Shown here: in pieces, positions 46,701-53,861 of the stretch
How the letters are laid out: every line of letters starts with the position of its first letter
Position numbering within the stretch: position 1 is the stretch's first letter
Position numbers and translations under genes: made by a program
Origin: JBGTIS01 sp041745535
GTDB taxonomy: Bacteria > Bacteroidota > Bacteroidia > Cytophagales > Cyclobacteriaceae
Length of the DNA: 64,000 nucleotides
Direction: 5' to 3'
NCBI GenBank assembly: GCA_041745535.1
Contig: JBGTIS010000030.1
Coordinates: 10,402 to 74,401 of the forward strand
Notes under the pieces: generated by a model
What the model saw: only the letters and a program-made list of their open reading frames with translations
Databases searched by the model: none
Told to the model about the DNA's origin: nothing

Positions 46701-47125
46701 TTCTTAAAGGTACTTTTGCTAATCACTTTTTCAGTTAAGGCTTCCGGATAAGTTACTATAAGCTCACCAGTTAGAGAGGGATTATTGAAATGGCCCAGTA
46801 CTTCTGTACGCATCAGTACGTTTGCGTTTTCAATTTCCTCAAAGTGGTAAGGCCTCTTGTATGAGGTAGGGAAGAACAAAATCTCATTTTTATGAATAAG
46901 ATTTTGAAGGTCGCTATGAAAATAAGCTGCCTCTACTTTGTCGGATAAAATAAAAAGGCAGGATTGGTGGTTAATGTTATATAAAGCAGTTGCTAAAACA
47001 GCATCCAAACTTCCGGCAATCCCTCGCAACTGGATTTGTTGGGTATTTTTTTTACTCAATGCAGCGGCTATGGTTTGAATAAAACTATCAGTTTGGTAAT
47101 GTGATATAAGATTCTCTACTTGCAT
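43778..47125 (-). CDS. mfd: Transcription-repair coupling factor
   Basis: An 1115-residue DNA translocase that frees stalled RNA polymerase and recruits UvrA to lesions. Domains in order: UvrB-homology module (about 1-340), the CarD-like RNA-polymerase interaction domain (LQPGDYITHIDYGVGRFAGLEMV, about 430-490), superfamily 2 helicase motor with Walker A GDVGFGKTEVA and the DEEQ box in LLIIDEEQKFGV, then SGLDIPNANTIII and QMRGRVGRS, and a C-terminal TRCF domain from about 960. Full length. It is divergent from a cytochrome oxidase subunit gene. Confidence 0.96.
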   Translation of the reverse strand: MQVENLISHYQTDSFIQTIAAALSKKNTQQIQLRGIAGSLDAVLATALYNINHQSCLFILSDKVEAAYFHSDLQNLIHKNEILFFPTSYKRPYHFEEIENANVLMRTEVLGHFNNPSLTGELIVTYPEALTEKVISKSTFKKITFSAKIGEQIDTQFFHELLTTYKFEKTDFVYEPGQFSVRGGIIDIFSFANELPYRVELFGNEIESIRTFDPLSQLSKDKTDQLVIIPNIDTNSSKEEKQSFLEFLPTDTLVWFKDYEQTGDVIDNYFKKAEASFEKILEVSGNTQVISKPETLFETEKSFHSMVNKFLCIEFGNRFYFSEAKSFIFDSSPQPSFNKNFELLIENLHNNQAIDIKNIVMADSEKQIERLTTIFDELDPSVVFESLPIALRSGYIDKTLKIACYTDHQLFERFHRYKAKEKFSKSKALTLKELQTLQPGDYITHIDYGVGRFAGLEMVDVGGRMQEAIRLVYRDDDLLYVSIHALHKISRYSGKEDTPPQMSKLGSPEWENKKKKAKKKVKEVAKDLISLYAKRKSVSGYAFQEDSFLQAELESSFIYEDTPDQARSTNDVKEDLQQPHPMDRLICGDVGFGKTEVAIRAAFKVVTEGKQVAILVPTTILAFQHYRTLKERMANFPVEIEYINRFKNPKDIKATLTRVAEGKINILIGTHRIVGKDVKFRDLGLLIIDEEQKFGVTVKEKLKEMRINVDALTLTATPIPRTLHFSLMGARDLSIIATPPPNRQPVTTELHTFNDKIIRDAVSFELRRGGQVFFVHNRISNIEEVANIIMRLVPDVRIGIAHGQLTGAKLEKVMVKFIEGEYDVLVSTNIIESGLDIPNANTIIINNAHMFGLSDLHQMRGRVGRSNKKAFCYLLSPPTIGLTSDARKRLSTLEEFSELGDGFKVAMRDLDIRGAGNLLGTEQSGFISDLGFEMYHKILDEAVQELKENEFKDLFSNERSEPTKVLVRDCNIETDLELLIPDDYVTNISERLGLYSQLDNLKNERELSDFENMLIDRFGPLPQPVSELLLTVPLRWKAENLGFEKLVLKNEKMKCYFVSSEDATYFNSDIFGKILQFVQKNPKRCSLNEYKKRPLLLIHRVDSIHVAIDVLDTML

Positions 47126-47290
47126 TTAATTTTGGTACAATATGTATAATTTTGAAAAACAAGGTTATAGATTAAACGTATTCTATTTAAGGGGAAAAAA
47201 ATTAGAAATTCAAAATTGCTCATCATAAATAGTACAACTTTGTATGCCAAATAATGTTAATAACATACGGTAAAACTACCAGCCAATACT

Positions 47291-47923
47291 ATGGGAGATC
47301 ACGATAAAAAAATTGAACGAAATTATTCTACTCATACACTTTCTAATCTTGAAAAGATTGATCCGCACCTGATGTTTATGTATTTAGCTATGTTTGGCAG
47401 TGCATTAATATTTCTCTTTATGATAATCGCATACTCATTAAGCAAGCCGGATGTTTCAGATTTCAATAATTTTAAGTTTCCTAAAGCCTTTATTGTCAGC
47501 ATGGTGTTATTGCTAATTTCCAGTTTCTCCATCAGTAAATCGCTTCCCGCATTTGAAAATGGAAATTTCAATGTAGTAAAAAAATCATTAGGCATTACTT
47601 TAATATTAAGTATTGCCTTTACGATTTGCCAGTATTTAGGTTGGTATCAGTTAAACGAAACGGGCATCTATTTGGGAGGAAGATCATCAGGAGCATACTT
47701 ATATGTAATATCAGGTTTGCACGTAGTACATTTGGTAGCTGGCATCATATTTTTATCATCCATATTTTTCCAGATTGCAAGTGCCGCAAAAGATCCGGTG
47801 AGGCAGCTGATGATGGAAACTAATCCGTATCAAAAAATTAAATTAGAAATTCTAAGTAAGTATTGGCATTATATGGATGGTTTATGGATATTTTTATTTT
47901 TCTATTTTCTGTTCAGTTTCTAG
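47291..47923 (+). CDS. Orphan heme-copper oxidase subunit III
   Basis: A 210-residue membrane protein with five predicted helices and the COX3/CyoC signatures SGLHVVHLVAGI and YWHYMDGLWIFLF at the end. The length corresponds to the five-helix quinol-oxidase-type subunit III. No subunits I, II or IV are in the neighbourhood, so it is either part of a dispersed oxidase or an extra copy. It converges with ribD, leaving 14 bases between the stops. Confidence 0.8.
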   Translation: MGDHDKKIERNYSTHTLSNLEKIDPHLMFMYLAMFGSALIFLFMIIAYSLSKPDVSDFNNFKFPKAFIVSMVLLLISSFSISKSLPAFENGNFNVVKKSLGITLILSIAFTICQYLGWYQLNETGIYLGGRSSGAYLYVISGLHVVHLVAGIIFLSSIFFQIASAAKDPVRQLMMETNPYQKIKLEILSKYWHYMDGLWIFLFFYFLFSF

Positions 47924-47937
47924 TTAATTTAAAATTA

Positions 47938-48981
47938 TTAAGATATTCCCTTATAATAAAATAAAATATCGTCAGCTATTGGTTTGATGGCATCTAATGT
48001 AGCGTTCCGCAAAACCGGTGAGGCTATACCTTTTCCAAATTTTTGTGGAGATTTAAAAACTCGCGCTTCATTCCACAAGTTTTCCGCGATAAAATGTTCC
48101 AGAATTGTGGTGCCCCCCTCCACAATCAGAGAATGAATATTACGATTATATAAATCAGAAAGAAGCGCATGGAAAAAGCTGGTGTTATTATTAACAGAAT
48201 CAGCCAAAGAAACATATTCTAAATTATCTTCCTTTTTGTTCTGAATTAAATTATAACATAAGGTAGGTTGAGTACCATCGAAAAGACACAGGTTTTTATC
48301 AAGACGCAGGTTTCGGTCAATAACTATACGAAAAGGGTTACGCCCGGCCCAATGTCGTACATTTAGCAGAGGATTGTCATGATGAGCAGTATTGGTTCCC
48401 ACTAAAATGCCATCTTCTTCGGACCGCCATTTATGCACAAGCTTTCTGGATAAATCGTTACTGATCCATTTAGCATCAAAATTTTCTCTGGCGATATAGC
48501 CATCAGCTGTTTCGGCCCATTTTAGAATTACATAAGGAATATGATGTCGCAAGGCAAAATAATATCTGGAATTAAGTGCTTTTTCCTCCTGTAACCATAC
48601 CTCATTTCCGAGACTTATGTTAAACTTCTTTGAATTTTGTTTATAAAACGCACTATTATGTTTGCTATCAGTAGAACAAGCAATTACCAAACGAAAAACT
48701 TTATGCTTCCTAATTAATTCAAAGTCAGCGTTACTTGCCAAAAATGGATATGAGGTAAGATATAAAGTACTGTTCCTCAATAAGTTTTTATTTGGTACAT
48801 TTGCAAAAATATTTTTTAAAAAACGCATTTGTTGGACTTTAGTATACCACCCTTCGGCAAGAACAGCATCATTTTGCGCCACAACATAACCAATCATAGG
48901 AAAAGGGGACGTATTTCCAATGCCAACGGAAGCGACAGAAAAAGCCCGTTTCATGAAAAAATAATCGTGTTCAGTAGTCAT
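47938..48981 (-). CDS. ribD: RibD with degenerate deaminase domain and intact reductase domain
   Basis: A 347-residue riboflavin-synthesis protein started at the ATG at 48981. Normal RibD has a zinc deaminase domain with HAE and PCxxxGxxPPC. Here the corresponding positions read VQQMRFLKN (about residues 49-57) and YPFLASNADF (78-87), so the zinc His, the catalytic Glu and both Cys are gone. The fold is otherwise recognisable (SPFPMIGYVV, STLYLTSYPF). The C-terminal reductase domain is well kept: WAETADGYIA, DGILVGTNTAHHDNPLLNVR, IVEGGTTILEHFI. It should reduce the pyrimidine intermediate but not deaminate it. It starts 22 bases from the divergent prmC. Confidence 0.85.
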   Translation of the reverse strand: MTTEHDYFFMKRAFSVASVGIGNTSPFPMIGYVVAQNDAVLAEGWYTKVQQMRFLKNIFANVPNKNLLRNSTLYLTSYPFLASNADFELIRKHKVFRLVIACSTDSKHNSAFYKQNSKKFNISLGNEVWLQEEKALNSRYYFALRHHIPYVILKWAETADGYIARENFDAKWISNDLSRKLVHKWRSEEDGILVGTNTAHHDNPLLNVRHWAGRNPFRIVIDRNLRLDKNLCLFDGTQPTLCYNLIQNKKEDNLEYVSLADSVNNNTSFFHALLSDLYNRNIHSLIVEGGTTILEHFIAENLWNEARVFKSPQKFGKGIASPVLRNATLDAIKPIADDILFYYKGIS

Positions 48982-49003
48982 ACGACAATTTATATTTAAA
49001 TAG

Positions 49004-49915
49004 ATGCAACAGCATATTTCCGCTAAAAAATTATTTGAATATATAGTTAGCAAAATTAAAATTCATCAAAAAGGTGAACAGAGTTACGAAAAAAATGAAA
49101 CAGAGGCTATAGCTTATATTTTTTTGGAATACGCGTTAGGCCTTACCAAAACAGATATAATAATAAATAAGGAATTAACATTGGACGAACAAATAGCTGA
49201 GCAGGTTGATACTGCCATAAAACGGTTGCGCCACGGAGAACCAATACAGTATATTATGGGCGAAGCATATTTTTATGGAAGAAAGTATGCGGTTAACAAA
49301 GAGGTTTTAATACCAAGGAGAGAAACAGAAGAATTGGTTAATATAATTTTAGATGAAAATCAAAAGTCTGGTTTAAAAGTACTTGATATTGGTACAGGTA
49401 CTGGTTGTATAGCGATTTCATTGCAAAAAGAACTGAAACTAGCAGAGGTGCACGGAATTGATATTAGTGATAAAGCCATGCAAATTGCTAAAATTAACAA
49501 TAACCGGCATGAAGCACACGTTAAATTTCACTTGCATGATATTTTTAAAGATAGTTTTTTTGCAGGAAATAAGGTTGAACTGAGTAACTTTGATATTGTG
49601 GTAAGCAACCCACCCTATGTGCGTAAGTCAGAAGCCCGGTATATGGAGAAAAATGTGCTTAATTATGAACCACATCTGGCATTGTTCGTAGAAGATGAAA
49701 ATCCCTTAAAATTTTATAAACAGATTCTGAAAGGCATTAAAAACGCGAATTCTCAATTTCTTACCAATGGTGGAAGTATTTATTTCGAAATTAATGAAGC
49801 TTTTGGACCAGATTTGGTGACTTTACTTACCAGTAGCGGTTTTGAACAAGTAAGGATTGTTAAAGATATGCAGAAAAAAGACAGAATTGTAACAGGATTA
49901 TTAAATAAGAATTAG
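49004..49915 (+). CDS. prmC: Peptide chain release factor N5-glutamine methyltransferase
   Basis: A 303-residue SAM-dependent enzyme (HemK/PrmC) that methylates the GGQ glutamine of release factors RF1 and RF2. IPRRETEELV is at about 103-112, SAM motif I DIGTGTGCIAI at 128-138, and the catalytic NPPYV at 202-206. The N-terminal helical release-factor-binding domain covers residues 1-95. Complete and typical in length. Shares a short intergenic space with ribD. Confidence 0.95.
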   Translation: MQQHISAKKLFEYIVSKIKIHQKGEQSYEKNETEAIAYIFLEYALGLTKTDIIINKELTLDEQIAEQVDTAIKRLRHGEPIQYIMGEAYFYGRKYAVNKEVLIPRRETEELVNIILDENQKSGLKVLDIGTGTGCIAISLQKELKLAEVHGIDISDKAMQIAKINNNRHEAHVKFHLHDIFKDSFFAGNKVELSNFDIVVSNPPYVRKSEARYMEKNVLNYEPHLALFVEDENPLKFYKQILKGIKNANSQFLTNGGSIYFEINEAFGPDLVTLLTSSGFEQVRIVKDMQKKDRIVTGLLNKN

Positions 49916-49981
49916 CGAAATAAAATGATAATAAAGAGGGACTTTATCTGCAAATATTTTTAGATATTTGTAATTTAATTA

Positions 49982-49989
49982 TAAATTTG
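49982..49989 (+). promoter_or_regulatory. Possible -7 promoter element before the cys operon
   Basis: TAAATTTG fits the Bacteroidota TAnnTTTG box and lies 23 bases before the cysC start. A TTTG 12 bases upstream is too close for a standard -33, so the assignment is weak. Confidence 0.3.
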
Positions 49990-50012
49990 TATAAAATTTA
50001 AATTTAATAATA

Positions 50013-50609
50013 TTGAATAATATATATCCAATATTTGATACCATTATTCAAACAAGCCAAAAGGAAGAACTACTTAAACAGAAGGGAATTGTGGTTTGGA
50101 TGGTAGGGCTTTCTGGTTCAGGGAAAAGCACTTTAGCTCGCGCATTAGAGAATACCTTACATGGTCAAGGTATATTAACCGAATTACTTGATGGGGATAA
50201 TTTGCGTACTGGAGTAAATAACAATCTCGGTTTCTCAGAAGAAGACAGGACAGAAAACATCAGACGTGCGGCAGAGGTTGCCAAGCTATTTGCCAAATGT
50301 GGTATCGTTACCATATGCTCCCTAATTAGTCCAACTGAAGAAATCAGAAAAATGGCAAAAGAAATTATAGGTGAGAAATACTATTTTGAGGTATACATTG
50401 ATTGTCCACTCGAGGTATGTGAACAGCGGGATGTGAAGGGGTTATATGCCAAGGCCAGAAAAGGTGAAATAAAAGATTTTACAGGAATCAGTTCTCCTTT
50501 TGAAGAACCAAGCAAGCCTTTTCTGAGGTTACAAACCAGTGTAAAAAGTATAGAGGAATGCCATACCCTATTAGTTGACAAAGTACTATCAGTTACAAAA
50601 ATTAAATAA
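50013..50609 (+). CDS. cysC: Adenylylsulfate kinase
   Basis: A 198-residue APS kinase that phosphorylates adenylylsulfate to PAPS. P-loop GLSGSGKST is at 32-40, the substrate-binding LLDGDNLRTGVNNNLGF follows at 58-74, and SLISPT with the conserved Ser is at 103-108. The start codon is TTG at 50013; no ATG lies close by. It heads the sulfate-activation operon cysC-cysD-cysN, 74 bases before cysD. Confidence 0.94.
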   Translation: MNNIYPIFDTIIQTSQKEELLKQKGIVVWMVGLSGSGKSTLARALENTLHGQGILTELLDGDNLRTGVNNNLGFSEEDRTENIRRAAEVAKLFAKCGIVTICSLISPTEEIRKMAKEIIGEKYYFEVYIDCPLEVCEQRDVKGLYAKARKGEIKDFTGISSPFEEPSKPFLRLQTSVKSIEECHTLLVDKVLSVTKIK

Positions 50610-50683
50610 AACGTTAACTTTTTTTCTCAATAAGAAAACTGAGTTAGCGTAAGGAATTTATACATTAGCAAATTTTATAAACA

Positions 50684-51589
50684 ATGACTTCTTACAATCT
50701 TACACATTTACAGCAACTGGAATCAGAAGCAATATTTATTATGCGGGAAGTTGCATCACAATTTGAAAAGCCTGTATTACTTTTTTCCGGAGGTAAAGAC
50801 TCTATCGTAATGGTTAGGTTAGCACAAAAAGCTTTCTGGCCAGCTAAACTTCCATTCCCTTTAATGCATATTGACACAGGCCATAATTTTCCCGAAACCA
50901 TTGCGTTCCGAGATCAATTGGTAAAAAAGTTAGGGGCTGAACTTATTGTTCGTTCTGTACAAGATTCCATAGATAAAGGCCGTGCTGTAGAAGAAAAAGG
51001 ACCAAATGCAAGTAGAAACGCTTTGCAAACTATTACGCTTTTGGATTCTATTGAAGAATTTAAATTTGATGCTGCTTTTGGAGGCGCGCGCAGAGATGAA
51101 GAGAAAGCACGTGCAAAAGAAAGATTTTTTTCACATCGTGACGATTTCGGTCAGTGGAATCCAAAGAATCAGCGTCCGGAACTTTGGAATTTGTTTAATG
51201 GAAAGAAGAACATGGGTGAGCATTTCAGGGTTTTTCCATTAAGTAACTGGACCGAAATGGATGTTTGGCAGTACATTGCATTAGAAAACCTTGAAATACC
51301 ACAGATATATTTCACACACAAGCGGGATATTATTGACCGAAGTGGAGTATTATTAGCTAAATCTGAATTTCTTAGCCTTAATGAGAGCGAAAATTATAAA
51401 ATTCGTCAGATCAGATTTAGAACTGTGGGTGACATGACTTGTACAGGCGCAGTAGAATCGGACGCGGCAACTATTGAAGAAATTATTCAGGAAGTAGCAG
51501 CAGCAAGAGTAACTGAACGTGGTGGCAGGGCTGATGATAAAAGATCAGAAGCTGCTATGGAAGATAGAAAAAAACAAGGATATTTTTAG
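50684..51589 (+). CDS. cysD: Sulfate adenylyltransferase subunit 2
   Basis: A 301-residue ATP sulfurylase catalytic subunit of the PAPS-reductase-like fold. The PP-loop SGGKDS is at 35-40. MHIDTGHNFPETI, FGGARRDEEKARAKER and the C-terminal RAVRTVGDMTCTGA-like segment (here RFRTVGDMTCTGAV) are conserved. It forms the heterodimer with CysN, whose GTPase drives APS synthesis. Both flanking genes belong to the same pathway. Confidence 0.96.
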   Translation: MTSYNLTHLQQLESEAIFIMREVASQFEKPVLLFSGGKDSIVMVRLAQKAFWPAKLPFPLMHIDTGHNFPETIAFRDQLVKKLGAELIVRSVQDSIDKGRAVEEKGPNASRNALQTITLLDSIEEFKFDAAFGGARRDEEKARAKERFFSHRDDFGQWNPKNQRPELWNLFNGKKNMGEHFRVFPLSNWTEMDVWQYIALENLEIPQIYFTHKRDIIDRSGVLLAKSEFLSLNESENYKIRQIRFRTVGDMTCTGAVESDAATIEEIIQEVAAARVTERGGRADDKRSEAAMEDRKKQGYF

Positions 51590-51625
51590 AAATAATAAAC
51601 CGGATATAAATAAAAAGCATTAAAA

Positions 51626-52915
51626 ATGATTGATACCAATGAAATAATGCAAACCAGTGAGCAGTATCTGAATATGGATTTGCTTCGGTTTACAACCGCA
51701 GGAAGTGTAGACGACGGCAAAAGTACGTTAATAGGACGTTTACTTTACGATAGTAAGGCTATTTTTGAAGACCAACTTGATGCCATAGAAAGAACAAGTC
51801 GCAATGCCGGTGATGCCAACGTAAACCTTGCTTTATTAACCGACGGATTAAGAGACGAAAGAGAGCAGGGAATTACTATAGATGTAGCTTACCGCTATTT
51901 TGCTACCCCACGTCGTAAATTTATTATTGCTGATACCCCCGGCCATATACAGTATACCCGCAATATGGTAACAGGAGCTTCTACCGCTAACCTGGCCATA
52001 GTATTGGTTGACGCCAGAAACGGAGTAGTAGAGCAAACTTGTCGACATGCATTTATTGCTTCCCTGCTTCAAATCAAACACTTGGTTCTTTGTGTAAATA
52101 AAATGGATCTGGTGAATTATGAGCAGGAAGCCTTCGAAAATATTAAAAAAGATTTCAGAGCTTTTAGCTCAAAACTGGATATTCCTGATATTCAATATAT
52201 TCCGATAAGTGCATTGCGGGGCGACAATGTAGTGAATAAATCTGAAAATATGCCTTGGTATGAAGGTGCCAGTCTTTTGTATGCTTTAGAAACTGTACAA
52301 ATCGCCAGCGATCTGAATCATGTAGACTGCCGGTTTCCTATACAACGGGTAATCAGGCCACAGTCTGACAAATACCATGATTATCGAGGCTATGCAGGCA
52401 GGGTTGAAGGAGGCGTTTTTAAACCTGGAGATGTGGTAATGGCATTACCCTCGGGATTTACCTCAACTATTACTTCTATTGCGACTTTGGATGGTGAACT
52501 TGAAGAAGCATTTCCTCCCATGTCAGTGTCAATGACATTAGCCGATGATATTGACATTAGCCGTGGTGATATGATTGTAAAGCCTGATAATCAACCCAAA
52601 GTCAGTCAGGATATTGAGTTAATGATTTGCTGGTTGCACCAGAAACCAATCGCGCAAGGCGGGAAGTATGTAGTAAGACATACTACTAAAGAGGCGCGCT
52701 GTATAATTAAAGAAATAAAATATAAAGTTAATATCAATACTTTACACCGTATTGAAGACGACTTAAAAATCGGATTAAATGATATTGGAAGAATTCAAAT
52801 CAGAACCACATCACCTTTGATGCATGATTCTTACAAAAGAAACAGGCAAACTGGAAGTATAATTTTGGTTGACGAATTTACCAATGAAACAATAGGCGCA
52901 GGTATGATTTTATAA
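51626..52915 (+). CDS. cysN: Sulfate adenylyltransferase subunit 1 (GTPase)
   Basis: A 429-residue translation-factor-like GTPase. G1 GSVDDGKST is at 26-34, G3 DTPGH at 103-107 and G4 NKMD at 158-161; domains II and III follow with VDCRFPIQRVIRPQSD and the final IGAGMI. It has no C-terminal kinase domain, consistent with a separate cysC two genes upstream. It ends the operon; a strong terminator follows within 20 bases. No APS/PAPS reductase or sulfite reductase gene is in the window. Confidence 0.96.
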   Translation: MIDTNEIMQTSEQYLNMDLLRFTTAGSVDDGKSTLIGRLLYDSKAIFEDQLDAIERTSRNAGDANVNLALLTDGLRDEREQGITIDVAYRYFATPRRKFIIADTPGHIQYTRNMVTGASTANLAIVLVDARNGVVEQTCRHAFIASLLQIKHLVLCVNKMDLVNYEQEAFENIKKDFRAFSSKLDIPDIQYIPISALRGDNVVNKSENMPWYEGASLLYALETVQIASDLNHVDCRFPIQRVIRPQSDKYHDYRGYAGRVEGGVFKPGDVVMALPSGFTSTITSIATLDGELEEAFPPMSVSMTLADDIDISRGDMIVKPDNQPKVSQDIELMICWLHQKPIAQGGKYVVRHTTKEARCIIKEIKYKVNINTLHRIEDDLKIGLNDIGRIQIRTTSPLMHDSYKRNRQTGSIILVDEFTNETIGAGMIL

Positions 52916-52933
52916 AAATTATAAATTCAATAT

Positions 52934-52966
52934 AAAAAACTCTGATGATTTTTTCGGAGTTTTTTT
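52934..52966 (+). terminator. Intrinsic terminator after cysN
   Basis: AAAAAACTCTGA pairs with TTCGGAGTTTTTT (one G-T pair), followed by a T-run, 19 bases after the cysN stop. Confidence 0.85.
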
Positions 52967-53009
52967 ATTTTCTATCATATGAAGTAATTACATAAGAGCA
53001 AATAAAAAA

Positions 53010-53041
53010 AGCACAGAAATATATATTCCTGTGCTCTTTAG
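53010..53041 (-). terminator. Intrinsic terminator after the DUF2383 gene
   Basis: AGCACAGAAAT and ATTCCTGTGCT form an eleven-base stem with one mismatch. Read on the minus strand it is followed by seven T, 20 bases beyond the stop codon. Confidence 0.8.
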
Positions 53042-53061
53042 TTTAATATGGATTAATAATT

Positions 53062-53520
53062 TTAGTGAGAATGAGCTTCAGATTTGAATTCTCTAATCTG
53101 GCTCAGGGTGCCTTTAATCATATTAAATTGTTCTTGTACTTTTTCCTCAATATAAGAAGGAAGGAATCCGCTAAGTGCCTCTCCATACTTTTCGATGGCA
53201 TGCTTCTCTCCCCTTTCACATTCTTGTAACACGGCTTTCGTATCATGACCGCTTAAGCCAGCCCTAAAATCCAGCCAGCCGCGATGGAGCTTGCCTAAAA
53301 AGGAATCGTTTTCCTTTGCATCGTCTCCCCAATCTTTTATCAGAATTTCTTGTAATTCACCTCTAAATAGGGCTCTTTGCTGAGATAATCTATAAAGTAT
53401 AGGTTTTAACTCTGTATCTGTCACCTTCTCAGAAGCTTCTTTATACCCTCTTTCCCCATCTTTACAGATTTCAATAAGCTCATGTAAAGTTTCTACTGTT
53501 TTTTTATTTTTATTTTCCAT
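53062..53520 (-). CDS. DUF2383/PA2169 family four-helix protein
   Basis: A 152-residue ferritin-like four-helix-bundle protein. The family pattern is clear: TVETLHELIEICKDGERGYKEA, then LSQQRALFRGELQEIL, then LHRGWLDFRAGL and ECERGEKHAIEKYGEAL. Members occur in stress-induced contexts but their activity is unknown. It is a single gene between terminators. A stress role, as for the Dps protein at 11 kb, is inference. Confidence 0.85.
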   Translation of the reverse strand: MENKNKKTVETLHELIEICKDGERGYKEASEKVTDTELKPILYRLSQQRALFRGELQEILIKDWGDDAKENDSFLGKLHRGWLDFRAGLSGHDTKAVLQECERGEKHAIEKYGEALSGFLPSYIEEKVQEQFNMIKGTLSQIREFKSEAHSH

Positions 53521-53861
53521 ATTTTTAAAAAATTGTTTCTACAACTTAATTTAGAAATAACTTTGCCAACCGCCATTAATTATTTTCTTAATGCTTTTTT
53601 TCATCGGCAAGTTGCTGATAAACAGGTAAGTATAATATAATTGTTTATAACAAAACTAAATTAGAAACTTTGGTTATGTAGATTATTGTCTACATTTTTT
53701 GGAGTAATTCAACAGTTAGCACATAAGGTCGGTGCTCGATTGCAAATTAAATAAACATAGTAAAACATTTAAAAATTTAGAATTAGTTAAAAAATTAGAA
53801 AACTAAAAACCCCTTAAACCAAATAGGCTAAGGGGTTCTTATTAAGAAAATTACCTTAAAT
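53521..53861. other. Gene-free region with a terminator at its right end
   Basis: About 340 bases holding the promoter region of the DUF2383 gene on the left and the terminator of the sugar-dehydrogenase gene on the right (53808-53837). The middle (53640-53800) shows no open frame, repeat or RNA fold that I can recognise. Confidence 0.6.
53808..53837 (-). terminator. Intrinsic terminator after the ThuA-GSDH fusion gene
   Basis: AACCCCTTA (53808-53816) and TAAGGGGTT (53829-53837) form a perfect nine-base-pair stem. On the minus strand it ends in TTTTTAG, 25 bases after the stop. Confidence 0.85.
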
